A stretch of 64,000 nt of DNA from Strongyloides papillosus (lineage: Eukaryota > Nematoda > Chromadorea > Rhabditida > Strongyloididae). The stretch is from NCBI GenBank assembly GCA_005656395.1, contig SRSI01000035.1, positions 186,001 through 250,000 on the forward strand. Reading direction: 5' to 3'. The translations under genes and the position numbers were made by a program. Positions 11,352 through 20,758 of this stretch are shown in pieces. Within the stretch, counting starts at the first letter, position 1. Each line of letters starts with the position of its first letter. The notes beneath the pieces are model-generated. The model was not told the DNA's origin, ran no database searches, and worked only from the letters and a program-made list of their open reading frames with translations.

Positions 11352-12430
11352 CTAAACAAATAATAAAAAATTTGATTTAATTTTAGTTTACAGGCTTCCT
11401 CCTTCACTGAAAAAATTTTGTTACATCATAATTAGTATTGTTTTAAACAAAAAATAATGTATGTAATATTAAAAAAAACATAAAGGTTTTTGAATAAAAA
11501 GATGTATGTTAGTTAAAAAAAATAGGACGTGTAACTGTGATAAAAAACATACATTTTTTTTATCAGGGTTACATAATATGTTTGTACAACATAACATTAT
11601 ATATTTTTTTGAATATTTCAATGATAATTTTTGAAAAAAATATGTCATGATATTCATAATAAAAAATATATTTATAATACAAAATACAATGAATGATTTT
11701 CAGAATAACATTTAATTATTTTTAAATAGTTTAGAAAATATAAGTTTTAGAAATTTAATGGTAATAATAATGAAAAGCAATAATTATTTAACTATACAAG
11801 TATGATTTATTTAAAATATTATCTTATTATACCTTTTTATAATCAAAACGTTTAAAAGTTATTTTTTTTTGTTATGAACAGAGATAAATAATGCTTTGAA
11901 ACTTCTGTAAGTTTGATTTTTTCAAATGATTTTGAAATATAATATAAAGTTATTTACAATAATTCAAATTATTAAAACATGTTAATAGAGATACAATAAT
12001 ATATTAATTAATGTTCTTTATAAAACTTCTTACAATTTTTATCAAAATTAAAGTTTATTAATGTGTTTTTATAATTTGAATTACTATAAATTGCTTTTTT
12101 ATATTATCTTTCAAAATCATTTCGAAAAATTGTTGTTTTTTGTTTATATTGTTTTTTTGTTTAATGTTTTTTTTTTTAAAATTTAAGTTGAATAGAAATT
12201 TCTAAAGATCAAATATATCATTTGTTATTAACTACAATTTATATCATGCATTATCAACATTAAAAAACATTGTCAATTAATTTATTTAAAAGTACAACTC
12301 AAAAAGCAATTAGTTTATAAAGATTAGCTAGAAAAATGAAAATAAACATAAATTCAAGTAATTTTTTTCAGTAATATACCAAATAAATTAGGAAAAAAAT
12401 AATAAAATATTACTCTTGTTATTATATTGT
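11352..12430. other. intergenic DNA, nothing identified
   Basis: About 1.1 kb of extremely AT-rich DNA between the orphan exon and the piggyBac terminus. Any upstream exons of the minus-strand gene would lie here, but I see none that is convincing. Confidence 0.4.
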
Positions 12431-12450
12431 TTAACCCTTTCGCTGCCGGG
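12431..12450 (+). repeat. piggyBac 5' terminal repeat with TTAA target
   Basis: TTAA is followed directly by CCCTTTCGCTGCCGGG, which fits the CCCTTT-starting termini and TTAA target site known for piggyBac elements. Subterminal DNA repeats words such as TTTCTCTTTG and AAAGGGAAAGAG in inverted order, as is common in this superfamily. Confidence 0.75.
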
Positions 12451-12751
12451 ATTTTTTCTCTTTGTATTACGCACTCCTCTGTGTGTAAAAGGGAAAGAGT
12501 ACTTTCACATAGAATTAAAGGTTGACAAAAAATTGGTAATATCTTTCTTTAATAAAAATTAATATGTGACAATTAAAATAAGCTAAAAGTACAGTTTTTT
12601 AATGAAAAAAAGAGGTAATTTGATTTTTTATAATGGAAATTGATGGTAAATCTTGACGGGAATTGATAAAGCATAAAAAAATTCTTTTATTACATAAATA
12701 ATTTTTTAATTTAATAATATTATTAAAATATTTAAAATTATCTACACTAAA

Positions 12752-12990
12752 ATGGAATTTTTAACAATTAATGAAGAAGCAAATAATGAGCGGATTTGGA
12801 CTGATAAGGAGAACTTTCTGAAGCTAAGTTTTACTGGTGAACCAGGACTAAAAAATAATTTAAATAATAATAGCATGGCAATAGACTATTTTTACATGTT
12901 CTTAGATAATGATATTTTAAGAACGATTGTAGATATGACTAATGCTACTGCTAGTATATTTAACACATTGACTGCCGTGTGCATTACTGG
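12752..12990 (+). pseudogene. piggyBac transposase, N-terminal fragment
   Basis: Starts at ATG 12752 and encodes about 70 residues typical of the piggyBac N-terminal domain: FTGEPGLKNNLNNN, then DYFYMFLDNDILRTIVDMTN, corresponding to the family pattern of F-x-G-x-P-G, a phenylalanine-rich helix, and an I-V-x-x-T-N motif. After MTNATASIF the frame runs into the arm of the foldback insertion and stops at 13004-13006. It continues, after the insertion, in the fragment at 13523. Confidence 0.8.
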
Positions 12991-13521
12991 GTATGCACGT
13001 CTTTGAATTTCTAGTTTTTTGTACAAGTAGTATGATTTTCGATTTTTTTCTGTTAGTAATTGTTAATAAGAAAAGTTTTATCAATGTTAATAGTATTTTC
13101 ATCTCTATTCCCATCTTTGTTGTTTTCCACCAGCACTTTTTAAGCTTAAATCCGGGTGGTATTGCAAATTTATCTTAAATCATACTATTTTTACGAATGA
13201 AAGAGATGATTCGGAATAAGGGCGAACATTGTTGAACAGTTATTTATTGCAGTTTTTTTGGAATAAAAGTTATTTCTAAATATGATAGCAATAAATAAAC
13301 ATATTTTGTAGATTGATCATTGGATTTCACTGAAATGTGAAACTGAATTTCACCGCAACCAACACCATAATTAAATTAAGTTCGACAATGGTCGCCCTTA
13401 TTCCGAACCATCTCCTTCGTTTATTAGCAGAAAAGAATCGAAAACCACACTACTCGTACAGAAAATTAGAAATTCAAAAACGTGCATACCCTGTAATGCA
13501 CACGGCAGTCAATATGTTAAA
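12959..13521. mobile_element. foldback insertion inside the piggyBac gene
   Basis: Arm A (12959-13059) and arm A' (13421-13521) are inverted copies of about 100 bp; for example GACTGCCGTGTGCATTAC on the left and GTAATGCACACGGCAGTC on the right. A second inverted pair, B (13192-13239, GATTCGGAATAAGGGCGA) and B' (about 13380-13420, CGCCCTTATTCCGAACCA), adjoins A' on the right but is separated from A by 132 bp on the left. The left arm therefore carries its own insertion. No transposase is encoded. The insert splits the N-terminal domain of the piggyBac gene. Confidence 0.7.
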
Positions 13522-13522
13522 A

Positions 13523-14172
13523 ATGATTTAGATAAAAATTTAGAATGGAATAGCTTGACTATTCCTGAATTTAAAAACTTTTTGGGGCTATTTTTGCATA
13601 TGGGTAGTATTGTTCTTCCATCAATCCAAGATTATTGGAAGTCAGATGAACTCTATGATTTCCCTATATTTAGAAATACTATGTCTAAAAGTAGATTTCT
13701 ATGCATATTTAAATTCCTAACATTTGGAGATAAGGGTTCATCTGATGATCGACTTGAAAAAGTTAGATTTTTATCTAACCATTTTAATAAAATCATGGAA
13801 GAACAATATTACCTTTCACGAGAATTATGTATTGACGAATCAATGATGGGTTTCAAAGGAAAATTGTTGTTTCGTCAATTCATAAAAAAATAAAAAACAT
13901 AAATTTGGGGTAAAATTTTATATTTTGACCGAACCAAACGGTTTAATTTTAAAACATCGTATTTACGATGGAACTAAAATAGAATTTGATGGTTCTTCAA
14001 GGGCTACCGAGTCAATAGTTCTCGATCTTATGAAGAACTATTTAAGTAAAGGCCATTCTTTATATATGGACAATTTCTATAATAGTATAAAATTATCAGA
14101 ACGTCTATTAAAGTTTGCCACTTATTCTACCGGTACCCTGAGGTCTAATAGAAAATTGAATCCTCGTGAGGT
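13523..14172 (+). pseudogene. piggyBac transposase, catalytic core fragment
   Basis: Carries the central DDE-type domain: IPEFKNFLGLFLHMG, YWKSDELYDFPIFRNTMSKS, the first catalytic Asp in CIDESMMGFKGK (codon at 13834), and the second in LYMDNFYNS (codon at 14069). An A-rich run near 13887-13895 holds a single-base frameshift: the frame ends in QFIKK and resumes one base over as KHKFGVKFYILTEPNG. The fragment ends exactly where the LTR retrotransposon inserted, after the codons for NPRE. The lost reading frame and the nested insertions make it non-functional. Confidence 0.88.
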
Positions 14173-14745
14173 AGTAAGAATATAGTCTCTTATCGAATGT
14201 TCTCATTTGTACCTTACTCTTTGTACCTAAGGCTCTTCTATTTCTCATCTATTTTCTCTTATAGAATTATCTAGATCATGGGAAAAACATTATCCCAAAA
14301 CTAACTCTTTGTTTTGTATTTCTAGAAGATTCTTTTTTATATATATATAGTACAGATCTGTCATTTTATTTCATTCATACTTTTTGTCATCTTTAGATAT
14401 TTCATCATTTTAGTATATTATTAAGTTACCTAATTATTGTATAATTTTAGGGTTAAACTACTGTTCTGAAATCTGATATTTTTCTGGTGATAAGTTATCA
14501 CAGATCTGTTTTAGTCAACTGTAAGCTTTAGTTAATTATCTTTATTGTATTATTTCCTTTTTATATTCTAGAAGGCCTTAGTTGAAATCCGTCACTTAAT
14601 TGATGTCTGATACTTTAGTTAATTAAGTCTGTTAATTAAATAATTCTGTTTATTGTAATCTGATTTTATTTTGTGGTTTTTAAATAAAAGGTATCTTTTT
14701 GAGCGGTGCAACACTCCAACAAAAACTATCTTTATAATTTTTACT
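14173..14745 (+). repeat. 5' LTR (573 bp)
   Basis: Begins AGTAAGAATATAG and ends ATAATTTTTACT. Contains a polyadenylation-type AATAAAAG near 14686 and repeated CAGATCTG words. Same length as the 3' LTR at 19437-20009, with no difference seen on reading both. Confidence 0.95.
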
Positions 14746-14762
14746 GGACCTGTGGATAGTGT
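14745..14762 (+). promoter_or_regulatory. candidate primer-binding site
   Basis: Immediately after the LTR the sequence reads TGGACCTGTGGATAGTG, sharing its first T with the LTR end. A TGG start next to the LTR is typical of a tRNA primer-binding site. I cannot name the tRNA from memory, so the assignment rests on position only. Confidence 0.4.
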
Positions 14763-14765
14763 TGC

Positions 14766-17700
14766 ATGCAAAGAAGATACCAAACTAGAAATCCGAGAGG
14801 AACATCTGATATTGGAGCAAAGGATAATCTGACTGTTGAGGAACAATACAAGGCTATTGTCTCAAGCGCGGTAAAATCTGTTAAGTCTGTAAATCGTAAA
14901 AGTAGTACATCTGGTCGTGCATCTCTGTCTGTTAATTCTGGTACTACGTCTGTGAACACATCTGTAACCGCATCTGAAACCACATCTGATACTATATCTA
15001 CGGATATTTCTGAATCTAGAACTGCTCCTTCTGAAAACAAATCTTACACATCTGAAAATCAATCTGATAAATCTAAATACATCTCTGAAAACTCTATAAT
15101 CATCACTGAAGGTTCGACAGCCAAGAATCTAATAAACATGTCAGTGATCGGGAACGAAAACGGGAGCAATCAAAATCCAGACTTGGGAAGACTGGAAAAC
15201 ATGCTCAGACAATTAACTGAATCTATGAATACAATGAATATACAAATGACTGAAAGAATCACACAAATGGGACAAGAAATTAATGATCTAAGACAAGCAA
15301 ACGGAGGTAATAATAATAATAATGCTCAGGGAAATACACAACCACCATCTGCCTCATTATTTGGTCAAAATTGGCAGTCACAAGTCAATATCCGTCCACC
15401 TCCAGAATCTGTTATACCAAAGTTTACCATCAAGGAAGATTTTACTTCATGGGAGAAAAAGTTTAAAACATACTGCTCTAGATACAACATACATGGTGAA
15501 GAATTGAGAGTTACTTTATTATTACTCATGGATAGTCAAGTCACTAATCACTTGGTAATTAATAAGATATTTGATGAAGAGTATGAAGCTATATCGGAAT
15601 TCTTAACTGAACACTACACTTGTACCAAGGACGCCGACGCCGCTGCAGAAGATCTAGAAGTTCTTGTATCTAGGAGACTTAAGAAATTTGATGATTTGGA
15701 TACAATTGCTCAGAAAATTCATGATCTTGTTGAAAAAGCATACCCAGAAGAAGGTCAAAGAAGCAAAAGAAATAGAAAGATTGAATGTCTTGGGAAGATA
15801 CTACCTTCATCAATTGAGACCATTTACTGTTCTTCAGAGAAACCAACATACGATCGAGCTATATCAAAAGCAAAGATACTTTGGAGCAAAAGTTTCAATC
15901 AAGAAAATCATGGTAGAAATACTTCAAGGATTGGAAATCAAACTAGTTATAAAGTACATGGAAGTCATGATAATGGATCCAACTACAGCTCTGTCAAGTG
16001 CAATTATTGCAAGGAACCTGGTCACATCAAGTTTAATTGTCCTAAGAGAAGGAAACCCTTCACCCCACATAACAAGAATAGTCCACAATCTAATTTTATT
16101 AAATCTCTGGAAAGACCTGCTGAATCGCCAAGATTAAAAAGAATACCTGAAGTCATGAAAGAACCAGAAGAAGTTAAAATTCAAGAAAACTTAGACAAGA
16201 TTAGAAAGGAAGATAATTTGCTTAGTACACTTGTTACAATAAATGGCGTAAGGACTGTAGCTATCGCTGATACCGGTGCAAATTGTGTTGTTCTTAGTCC
16301 AAAGTTAGCATCAAGGTTAAATCTTAAATCTGATAATTCAAGTAAGGTACAAACACTTCAAGGCATACACAATGTAAGAAAAGTTAACACAGACCTGAAT
16401 ATTAAAATTAGTGGAAAGAATATATTGGTAAAAGACAATATTTACATATCTGAAAAAGACTTCATGAACAATAGATATCAATGCATCATTGGGTACAATG
16501 TTTTAAGCAAGATTGAAGGTTCCATAGATTTAAAATCTGGTGAATTTACATTTAAAGAAGATGAAATCAATGTACCACAAGCCAATCTAACACTTGGTGG
16601 AGAAGACAAATCTGTTAATGTTCAAGAATTCATTGAAGAAATTAAGCAAAAGTATCCGTTATGTTATGCTCGTCATGAATATGACATTGGTCCAGGTCTA
16701 ATTACTACAGGAGAATTCCAAACTTATGATAAAGAGCCTGATAGATTTCCAATATATCCAGTACCATTATCAGAAAAAGCAGACACCAATGAAATCATAC
16801 AACGCTGGGTAGAATCAGGATTACTTGAACCAACAAATTCAAATCTCCTTCATCCAATAATGCTCTTGAATAAGAAAGATGAAAATGATGTTACAAGAAA
16901 AAGATTCATTGCTGATGTTAGAATGGGAAATTCTGTTACAATTCCAGTTAGATATAAGTCACCAACAATCCAGGAAATACTATCGACTATTGGAAACTTT
17001 GATTATGTATCCAAGATAGATCTGAAAAGCGCATTCTTCCAGATAAGCATACCAGAGAAGTCAAGACCATTATTTGCCATCAGAACTGACATAGGAAATT
17101 TTCAATTCACACGTTTAGTACAAGGAGGAATCAACTCTTCTGCTTTATTTCAAAAAGAAATGGATAAAATATTCATGGAACTCAAGCCGAACATTCAAAT
17201 ATATGTTGATGATATTCTGTTATTTTCTAAAGGATCTGTTGAAACACATAAGAAGCTCATTGAAAAGTTCTGCTCTATCTGTAATCATTGGCAATTGAAA
17301 ATATCTTTAGAGAAGTCTACATTTTTTGCAACTGAAACAAAATTCTTAGGATATAAGATAAGTAAGCTCGGAGCACAACCATCTGAAGAAAATATTTCGA
17401 GCATCCTCCACAGATCTGTTCCTAAAACTAAGAAATCTGGTTTATCATTCTTACAAGCATTAAACTACTTCAGACATTGCATTCCTAATTATGCTGCTGA
17501 TACTGCTATACTTTATGAAAAATTCAGTGGAAGAGACGCGAAGATTGAGTTGACAAAGGAAGAGCTTGAGAAGTACAATCACCTAAGAGAAACTTTGGCA
17601 AAAATTCCCACGTTATACCATCCTGATCCATCAAAGGAGTTTATCTTGACCACTGATGCTAGTAATGAAGCTATTGGAAGTGTCTTATCACAACTTGATG

Positions 17701-19427
17701 AAAATAACGTTGAAAGACCCATTGGATACCACTCTGCAAAGCTCAAGAAGACAAAAAGAGGAAGAGGCTCTACACATCTGGAATTATATGCAATCTCAAA
17801 ATCACTTCGTTTCTTCAAATTTCTATTGACAGGAGCTAAACTATTAATCAGAACTGACCACAAGCCGTTAGAATCAATCATGAAAAGCAATTCAGATAAG
17901 AAGTTCGTTGATCTCATTGAGGACATAATGCAATATGACTGCAAGATATCATACATACCTGGTTCTGGAAATTCATTTGCTGATTTTTTGTCAAGATTAA
18001 ATCATGATGATGCTCAAGTTAACAATTTAGAAGTTAAAAGAAAACGTGGAAGACCCAGAAAACATCCTGTTACTGTTAATGCTGATACTTCAAATCCAGT
18101 ACAAGATCAAGATAAAGACAATTACAGACCTGAAGAAAAGAAAGACAATGATAAGATAAAGCCTACGATCCAACCTGCTGATCCAGTAATTGAAAAATTA
18201 TCAGGAAGTGCCCAGTTACCATTCTTAGCTATACCTACAGAACTGAATATTCAAGAAGCTCAGAAGAATGATATACGTTGTCAAGAAGCTTTAAAAGAAG
18301 GTCAAATCGATGGATTAAAAGTATTTCAAGATAGTTCCGGACTCGTTAAAGTCTCGAAGAAGGGGGAGAATAATGAAGATGTAGAATTGATACTCATACC
18401 AGATTCTTGTGTAAAAGAAATTTTTAAACTTGCTCATGACTTTAACTCGCACTTTAGCTTTATGAAGACCAAAGAAATCTTGAATAGACAACTATACATA
18501 CCATCTATTGCCAAGAAATTGAATACATATCTGAATAACTGTGAAATCTGCAAACGAAGAAATGTCACTACAGCTCTGAAACTACCTATGAAGACAATTC
18601 CTACTGCTTACCCTATGAGTGAACTATCTATGGATATCATGGGACCTATTCACTTGGCAGGATCTAAAGGTCAGAAATATGTTTTGAATGTTATTGATAA
18701 CGGTAGCAGATACATTTTTCCTACAGCCCTGAAGACACAACAACATGAAGAAATAATTGATGTTTTGACTAATGAAATATTCTTAAAATACGGATTTCCG
18801 AATGTTATAAGATCTGACAATGCCACAAACTTTAAGAGCAATACTTTAGTTACATATCTGCAAAAGTTGAATATCAAGGTTGAAAATTCTACTCCATACT
18901 ATAGTCAATCTAATTCTCCATGTGAAAGAAGTTTAAGAACAATTCAAGCAGGAATAAACAAGCTGATAAACATGACAGGAAAGGAATGGGACACGTACTT
19001 ACCCTTCATTGCTTACTCGTACAATACCTCATATGTTGAATCTCTTGGATCTACACCATTTGAACTTATGTTCTTCAGAAAAGCCCCAACATGTCTTGAT
19101 CTATTCTTGAGAACCTACACACCTGCAATTGTTGATACGGATCTGACTCAATATGAAATCATGGAAAAAGCTGCAGTAGCTCGTGAAATCGCAGCAGAAA
19201 CATACTCTGAATACAGGACTGATAAAAACAAGAAAATGAAGCATTCTAAGATCAAGCTCTATCAACCAGGCGAAGAGATATTCCTTAAGAACAAAACCAG
19301 AAGACACAAATTCGCTGATAACTATATTGGACCATTTAAAGTCATTGAAGATATGGGAACCAAAGTCAAATACAAGTCAAATGCCGGTAGAACTCTTATT
19401 GCTAGCAAATGTAACATTCGATCTTAA
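14766..19427 (+). CDS. Gag-Pol polyprotein of Ty3/gypsy-type retrotransposon
   Basis: One uninterrupted frame of 1553 residues from ATG 14766 to TAA 19427. Order: a Ser/Thr-rich N-terminal region; Gag; a zinc knuckle CNYCKEPGHIKFNC (from residue 412); aspartic protease with ADTGANCVVLS (active Asp about 502); reverse transcriptase with YVDD at 813-816; RNase H (about 959-1078, starting TTDASNEAIGSVLSQ); an AT-hook-like KRGRPRKHP (GRP at about 1095-1097); integrase with an HHCC finger (about 1222-1265) and DD35E residues at about D1290, D1351 and E1387. The RT-RNase H-integrase order defines Ty3/gypsy. Gag and Pol are fused in one frame, so no frameshift or stop readthrough is needed. Stop and polypurine tract are adjacent. 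All catalytic motifs are present. Confidence 0.96.
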   Translation: MQRRYQTRNPRGTSDIGAKDNLTVEEQYKAIVSSAVKSVKSVNRKSSTSGRASLSVNSGTTSVNTSVTASETTSDTISTDISESRTAPSENKSYTSENQSDKSKYISENSIIITEGSTAKNLINMSVIGNENGSNQNPDLGRLENMLRQLTESMNTMNIQMTERITQMGQEINDLRQANGGNNNNNAQGNTQPPSASLFGQNWQSQVNIRPPPESVIPKFTIKEDFTSWEKKFKTYCSRYNIHGEELRVTLLLLMDSQVTNHLVINKIFDEEYEAISEFLTEHYTCTKDADAAAEDLEVLVSRRLKKFDDLDTIAQKIHDLVEKAYPEEGQRSKRNRKIECLGKILPSSIETIYCSSEKPTYDRAISKAKILWSKSFNQENHGRNTSRIGNQTSYKVHGSHDNGSNYSSVKCNYCKEPGHIKFNCPKRRKPFTPHNKNSPQSNFIKSLERPAESPRLKRIPEVMKEPEEVKIQENLDKIRKEDNLLSTLVTINGVRTVAIADTGANCVVLSPKLASRLNLKSDNSSKVQTLQGIHNVRKVNTDLNIKISGKNILVKDNIYISEKDFMNNRYQCIIGYNVLSKIEGSIDLKSGEFTFKEDEINVPQANLTLGGEDKSVNVQEFIEEIKQKYPLCYARHEYDIGPGLITTGEFQTYDKEPDRFPIYPVPLSEKADTNEIIQRWVESGLLEPTNSNLLHPIMLLNKKDENDVTRKRFIADVRMGNSVTIPVRYKSPTIQEILSTIGNFDYVSKIDLKSAFFQISIPEKSRPLFAIRTDIGNFQFTRLVQGGINSSALFQKEMDKIFMELKPNIQIYVDDILLFSKGSVETHKKLIEKFCSICNHWQLKISLEKSTFFATETKFLGYKISKLGAQPSEENISSILHRSVPKTKKSGLSFLQALNYFRHCIPNYAADTAILYEKFSGRDAKIELTKEELEKYNHLRETLAKIPTLYHPDPSKEFILTTDASNEAIGSVLSQLDENNVERPIGYHSAKLKKTKRGRGSTHLELYAISKSLRFFKFLLTGAKLLIRTDHKPLESIMKSNSDKKFVDLIEDIMQYDCKISYIPGSGNSFADFLSRLNHDDAQVNNLEVKRKRGRPRKHPVTVNADTSNPVQDQDKDNYRPEEKKDNDKIKPTIQPADPVIEKLSGSAQLPFLAIPTELNIQEAQKNDIRCQEALKEGQIDGLKVFQDSSGLVKVSKKGENNEDVELILIPDSCVKEIFKLAHDFNSHFSFMKTKEILNRQLYIPSIAKKLNTYLNNCEICKRRNVTTALKLPMKTIPTAYPMSELSMDIMGPIHLAGSKGQKYVLNVIDNGSRYIFPTALKTQQHEEIIDVLTNEIFLKYGFPNVIRSDNATNFKSNTLVTYLQKLNIKVENSTPYYSQSNSPCERSLRTIQAGINKLINMTGKEWDTYLPFIAYSYNTSYVESLGSTPFELMFFRKAPTCLDLFLRTYTPAIVDTDLTQYEIMEKAAVAREIAAETYSEYRTDKNKKMKHSKIKLYQPGEEIFLKNKTRRHKFADNYIGPFKVIEDMGTKVKYKSNAGRTLIASKCNIRS

Positions 19428-19436
19428 GCAGGGAGA
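19428..19436 (+). other. polypurine tract
   Basis: GCAGGGAGA lies directly between the Gag-Pol stop codon and the first base of the 3' LTR, the expected place for the plus-strand primer. It is short, with one C. Confidence 0.6.
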
Positions 19437-20009
19437 AGTAAGAATATAGTCTCTTATCGAATGTTCTCATTTGTACCTTACTCTTTGTACCTAAGGCTCT
19501 TCTATTTCTCATCTATTTTCTCTTATAGAATTATCTAGATCATGGGAAAAACATTATCCCAAAACTAACTCTTTGTTTTGTATTTCTAGAAGATTCTTTT
19601 TTATATATATATAGTACAGATCTGTCATTTTATTTCATTCATACTTTTTGTCATCTTTAGATATTTCATCATTTTAGTATATTATTAAGTTACCTAATTA
19701 TTGTATAATTTTAGGGTTAAACTACTGTTCTGAAATCTGATATTTTTCTGGTGATAAGTTATCACAGATCTGTTTTAGTCAACTGTAAGCTTTAGTTAAT
19801 TATCTTTATTGTATTATTTCCTTTTTATATTCTAGAAGGCCTTAGTTGAAATCCGTCACTTAATTGATGTCTGATACTTTAGTTAATTAAGTCTGTTAAT
19901 TAAATAATTCTGTTTATTGTAATCTGATTTTATTTTGTGGTTTTTAAATAAAAGGTATCTTTTTGAGCGGTGCAACACTCCAACAAAAACTATCTTTATA
20001 ATTTTTACT
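19437..20009 (+). repeat. 3' LTR (573 bp)
   Basis: Same length and, by eye, same sequence as the 5' LTR. It is followed by the second AGGT copy of the target duplication, after which the piggyBac reading frame resumes. Confidence 0.95.
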
Positions 20010-20626
20010 AGGTAGTGGATGCAAAATTGAAAGAAGGGGAAATAATAAGTCGCTATTCTTTCAATGTTGGAATAACTAAGTGATGTGATACTAAAGAAGT
20101 CACCGTTATTTCAACAGAATTCAATGGTGACATTTTAAATTTAAAAAACAGGTGGGGTAAAAGTATAAAAAAGCCTACATCAATTCATTCATATAATCAA
20201 AATATGGATGGAATTGATCGTATGGATCAAATGATTTCGTATTATACGAATCTAAGAAAAAGTCCTAGGTGGCATATGAAAGTGAATTTTCGAATAATCG
20301 AAATGATTATTCACAATTCTCATATTTTATATGCTACTCAGGCATCAAAAAAAATACCCCTAAGAGAATTTAGGGAAGAAATCATTAAAGATTTATTAAA
20401 AAAAGAAACTCCCCCACCCATAGAAATAAGGAAAAGATCCTTAGTTCATTGCCCCATAAAATTTGAAAAAATAGGAGGTAGTAACTATACCCAACGTAAA
20501 AGATGTATCTTATGTGCAAAATCAAATATTCGCAAGGATACATTTTATTACAGCGGAAATTGCTACAATAATTCTCCATTGTGCAAAAATGATTATTTTT
20601 CTAAATATCATTTAGAAAATCACTAA
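20010..20626 (+). pseudogene. piggyBac transposase, C-terminal fragment
   Basis: After the AGGT duplication the frame resumes as VVDAKLKEGEIISRYSFNV, has a stop near 20072, and continues through TEFNGDILNLKNRWGK to the third catalytic Asp region, MDGIDRMDQMISYY (Asp codon at 20216). RKSPRWHMKVNFR and NSHILYATQ follow. The end is the cysteine-rich domain CILC...C...LC...YH (about 20506-20610) that piggyBac transposases use to bind their ends. Removing the retrotransposon plus one AGGT would restore the frame across the insertion point, so insertion came after the gene was in place. Confidence 0.85.
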
Positions 20627-20758
20627 TTTTTTAGGCTGTTCAAATAATAATGTCTCTTTTATTTTCTTAATTTTACCCGTAAAGGCGATTTTATTTTTCG
20701 AACAATCTAATATTTTAAATTTTTTAAAATCTAGTCCAAAAATTATTTTATGTGTATA

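Larger units (their letters stand above)
14173..20009 (+). mobile_element. complete Ty3/gypsy-type LTR retrotransposon
   Basis: A 5837-bp element with two LTRs of exactly 573 bp that look identical by eye, a 4-bp target duplication AGGT (14169-14172 and 20010-20013), a leader, one long open Gag-Pol frame, and a short polypurine tract before the 3' LTR. LTR termini are AGTAA...TTACT, i.e. AG/CT and not the common TG/CA; non-TG ends are known in the Drosophila gypsy group. Base composition is clearly richer in G+C than the flanks. There is no envelope-like frame. LTR identity and the intact frame indicate a very recent insertion that may still be mobile. It lies inside an older piggyBac. Confidence 0.95.
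12431..20626 (+). mobile_element. piggyBac transposon, broken, with two nested insertions
   Basis: The left end is a TTAA target followed by a piggyBac-type terminus (12431-12450). Pieces of one transposase follow in order: N-terminal part (12752-12990), catalytic core (13523-14172), and C-terminal part with Cys-rich finger (20014-20626). They are separated by a foldback insertion (12959-13521) and by an LTR retrotransposon (14173-20009). A frameshift lies near 13890 and a stop near 20072. I could not find the matching right terminus and TTAA; the region after 20626 is occupied by another element at 20759. The copy cannot encode an intact transposase. Confidence 0.85.

Noticed and set aside
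14766..19427. Envelope gene or chromodomain in the retrotransposon
   Set aside because: The frame ends right after integrase, directly before the polypurine tract; no envelope-like frame and no chromodomain is present.
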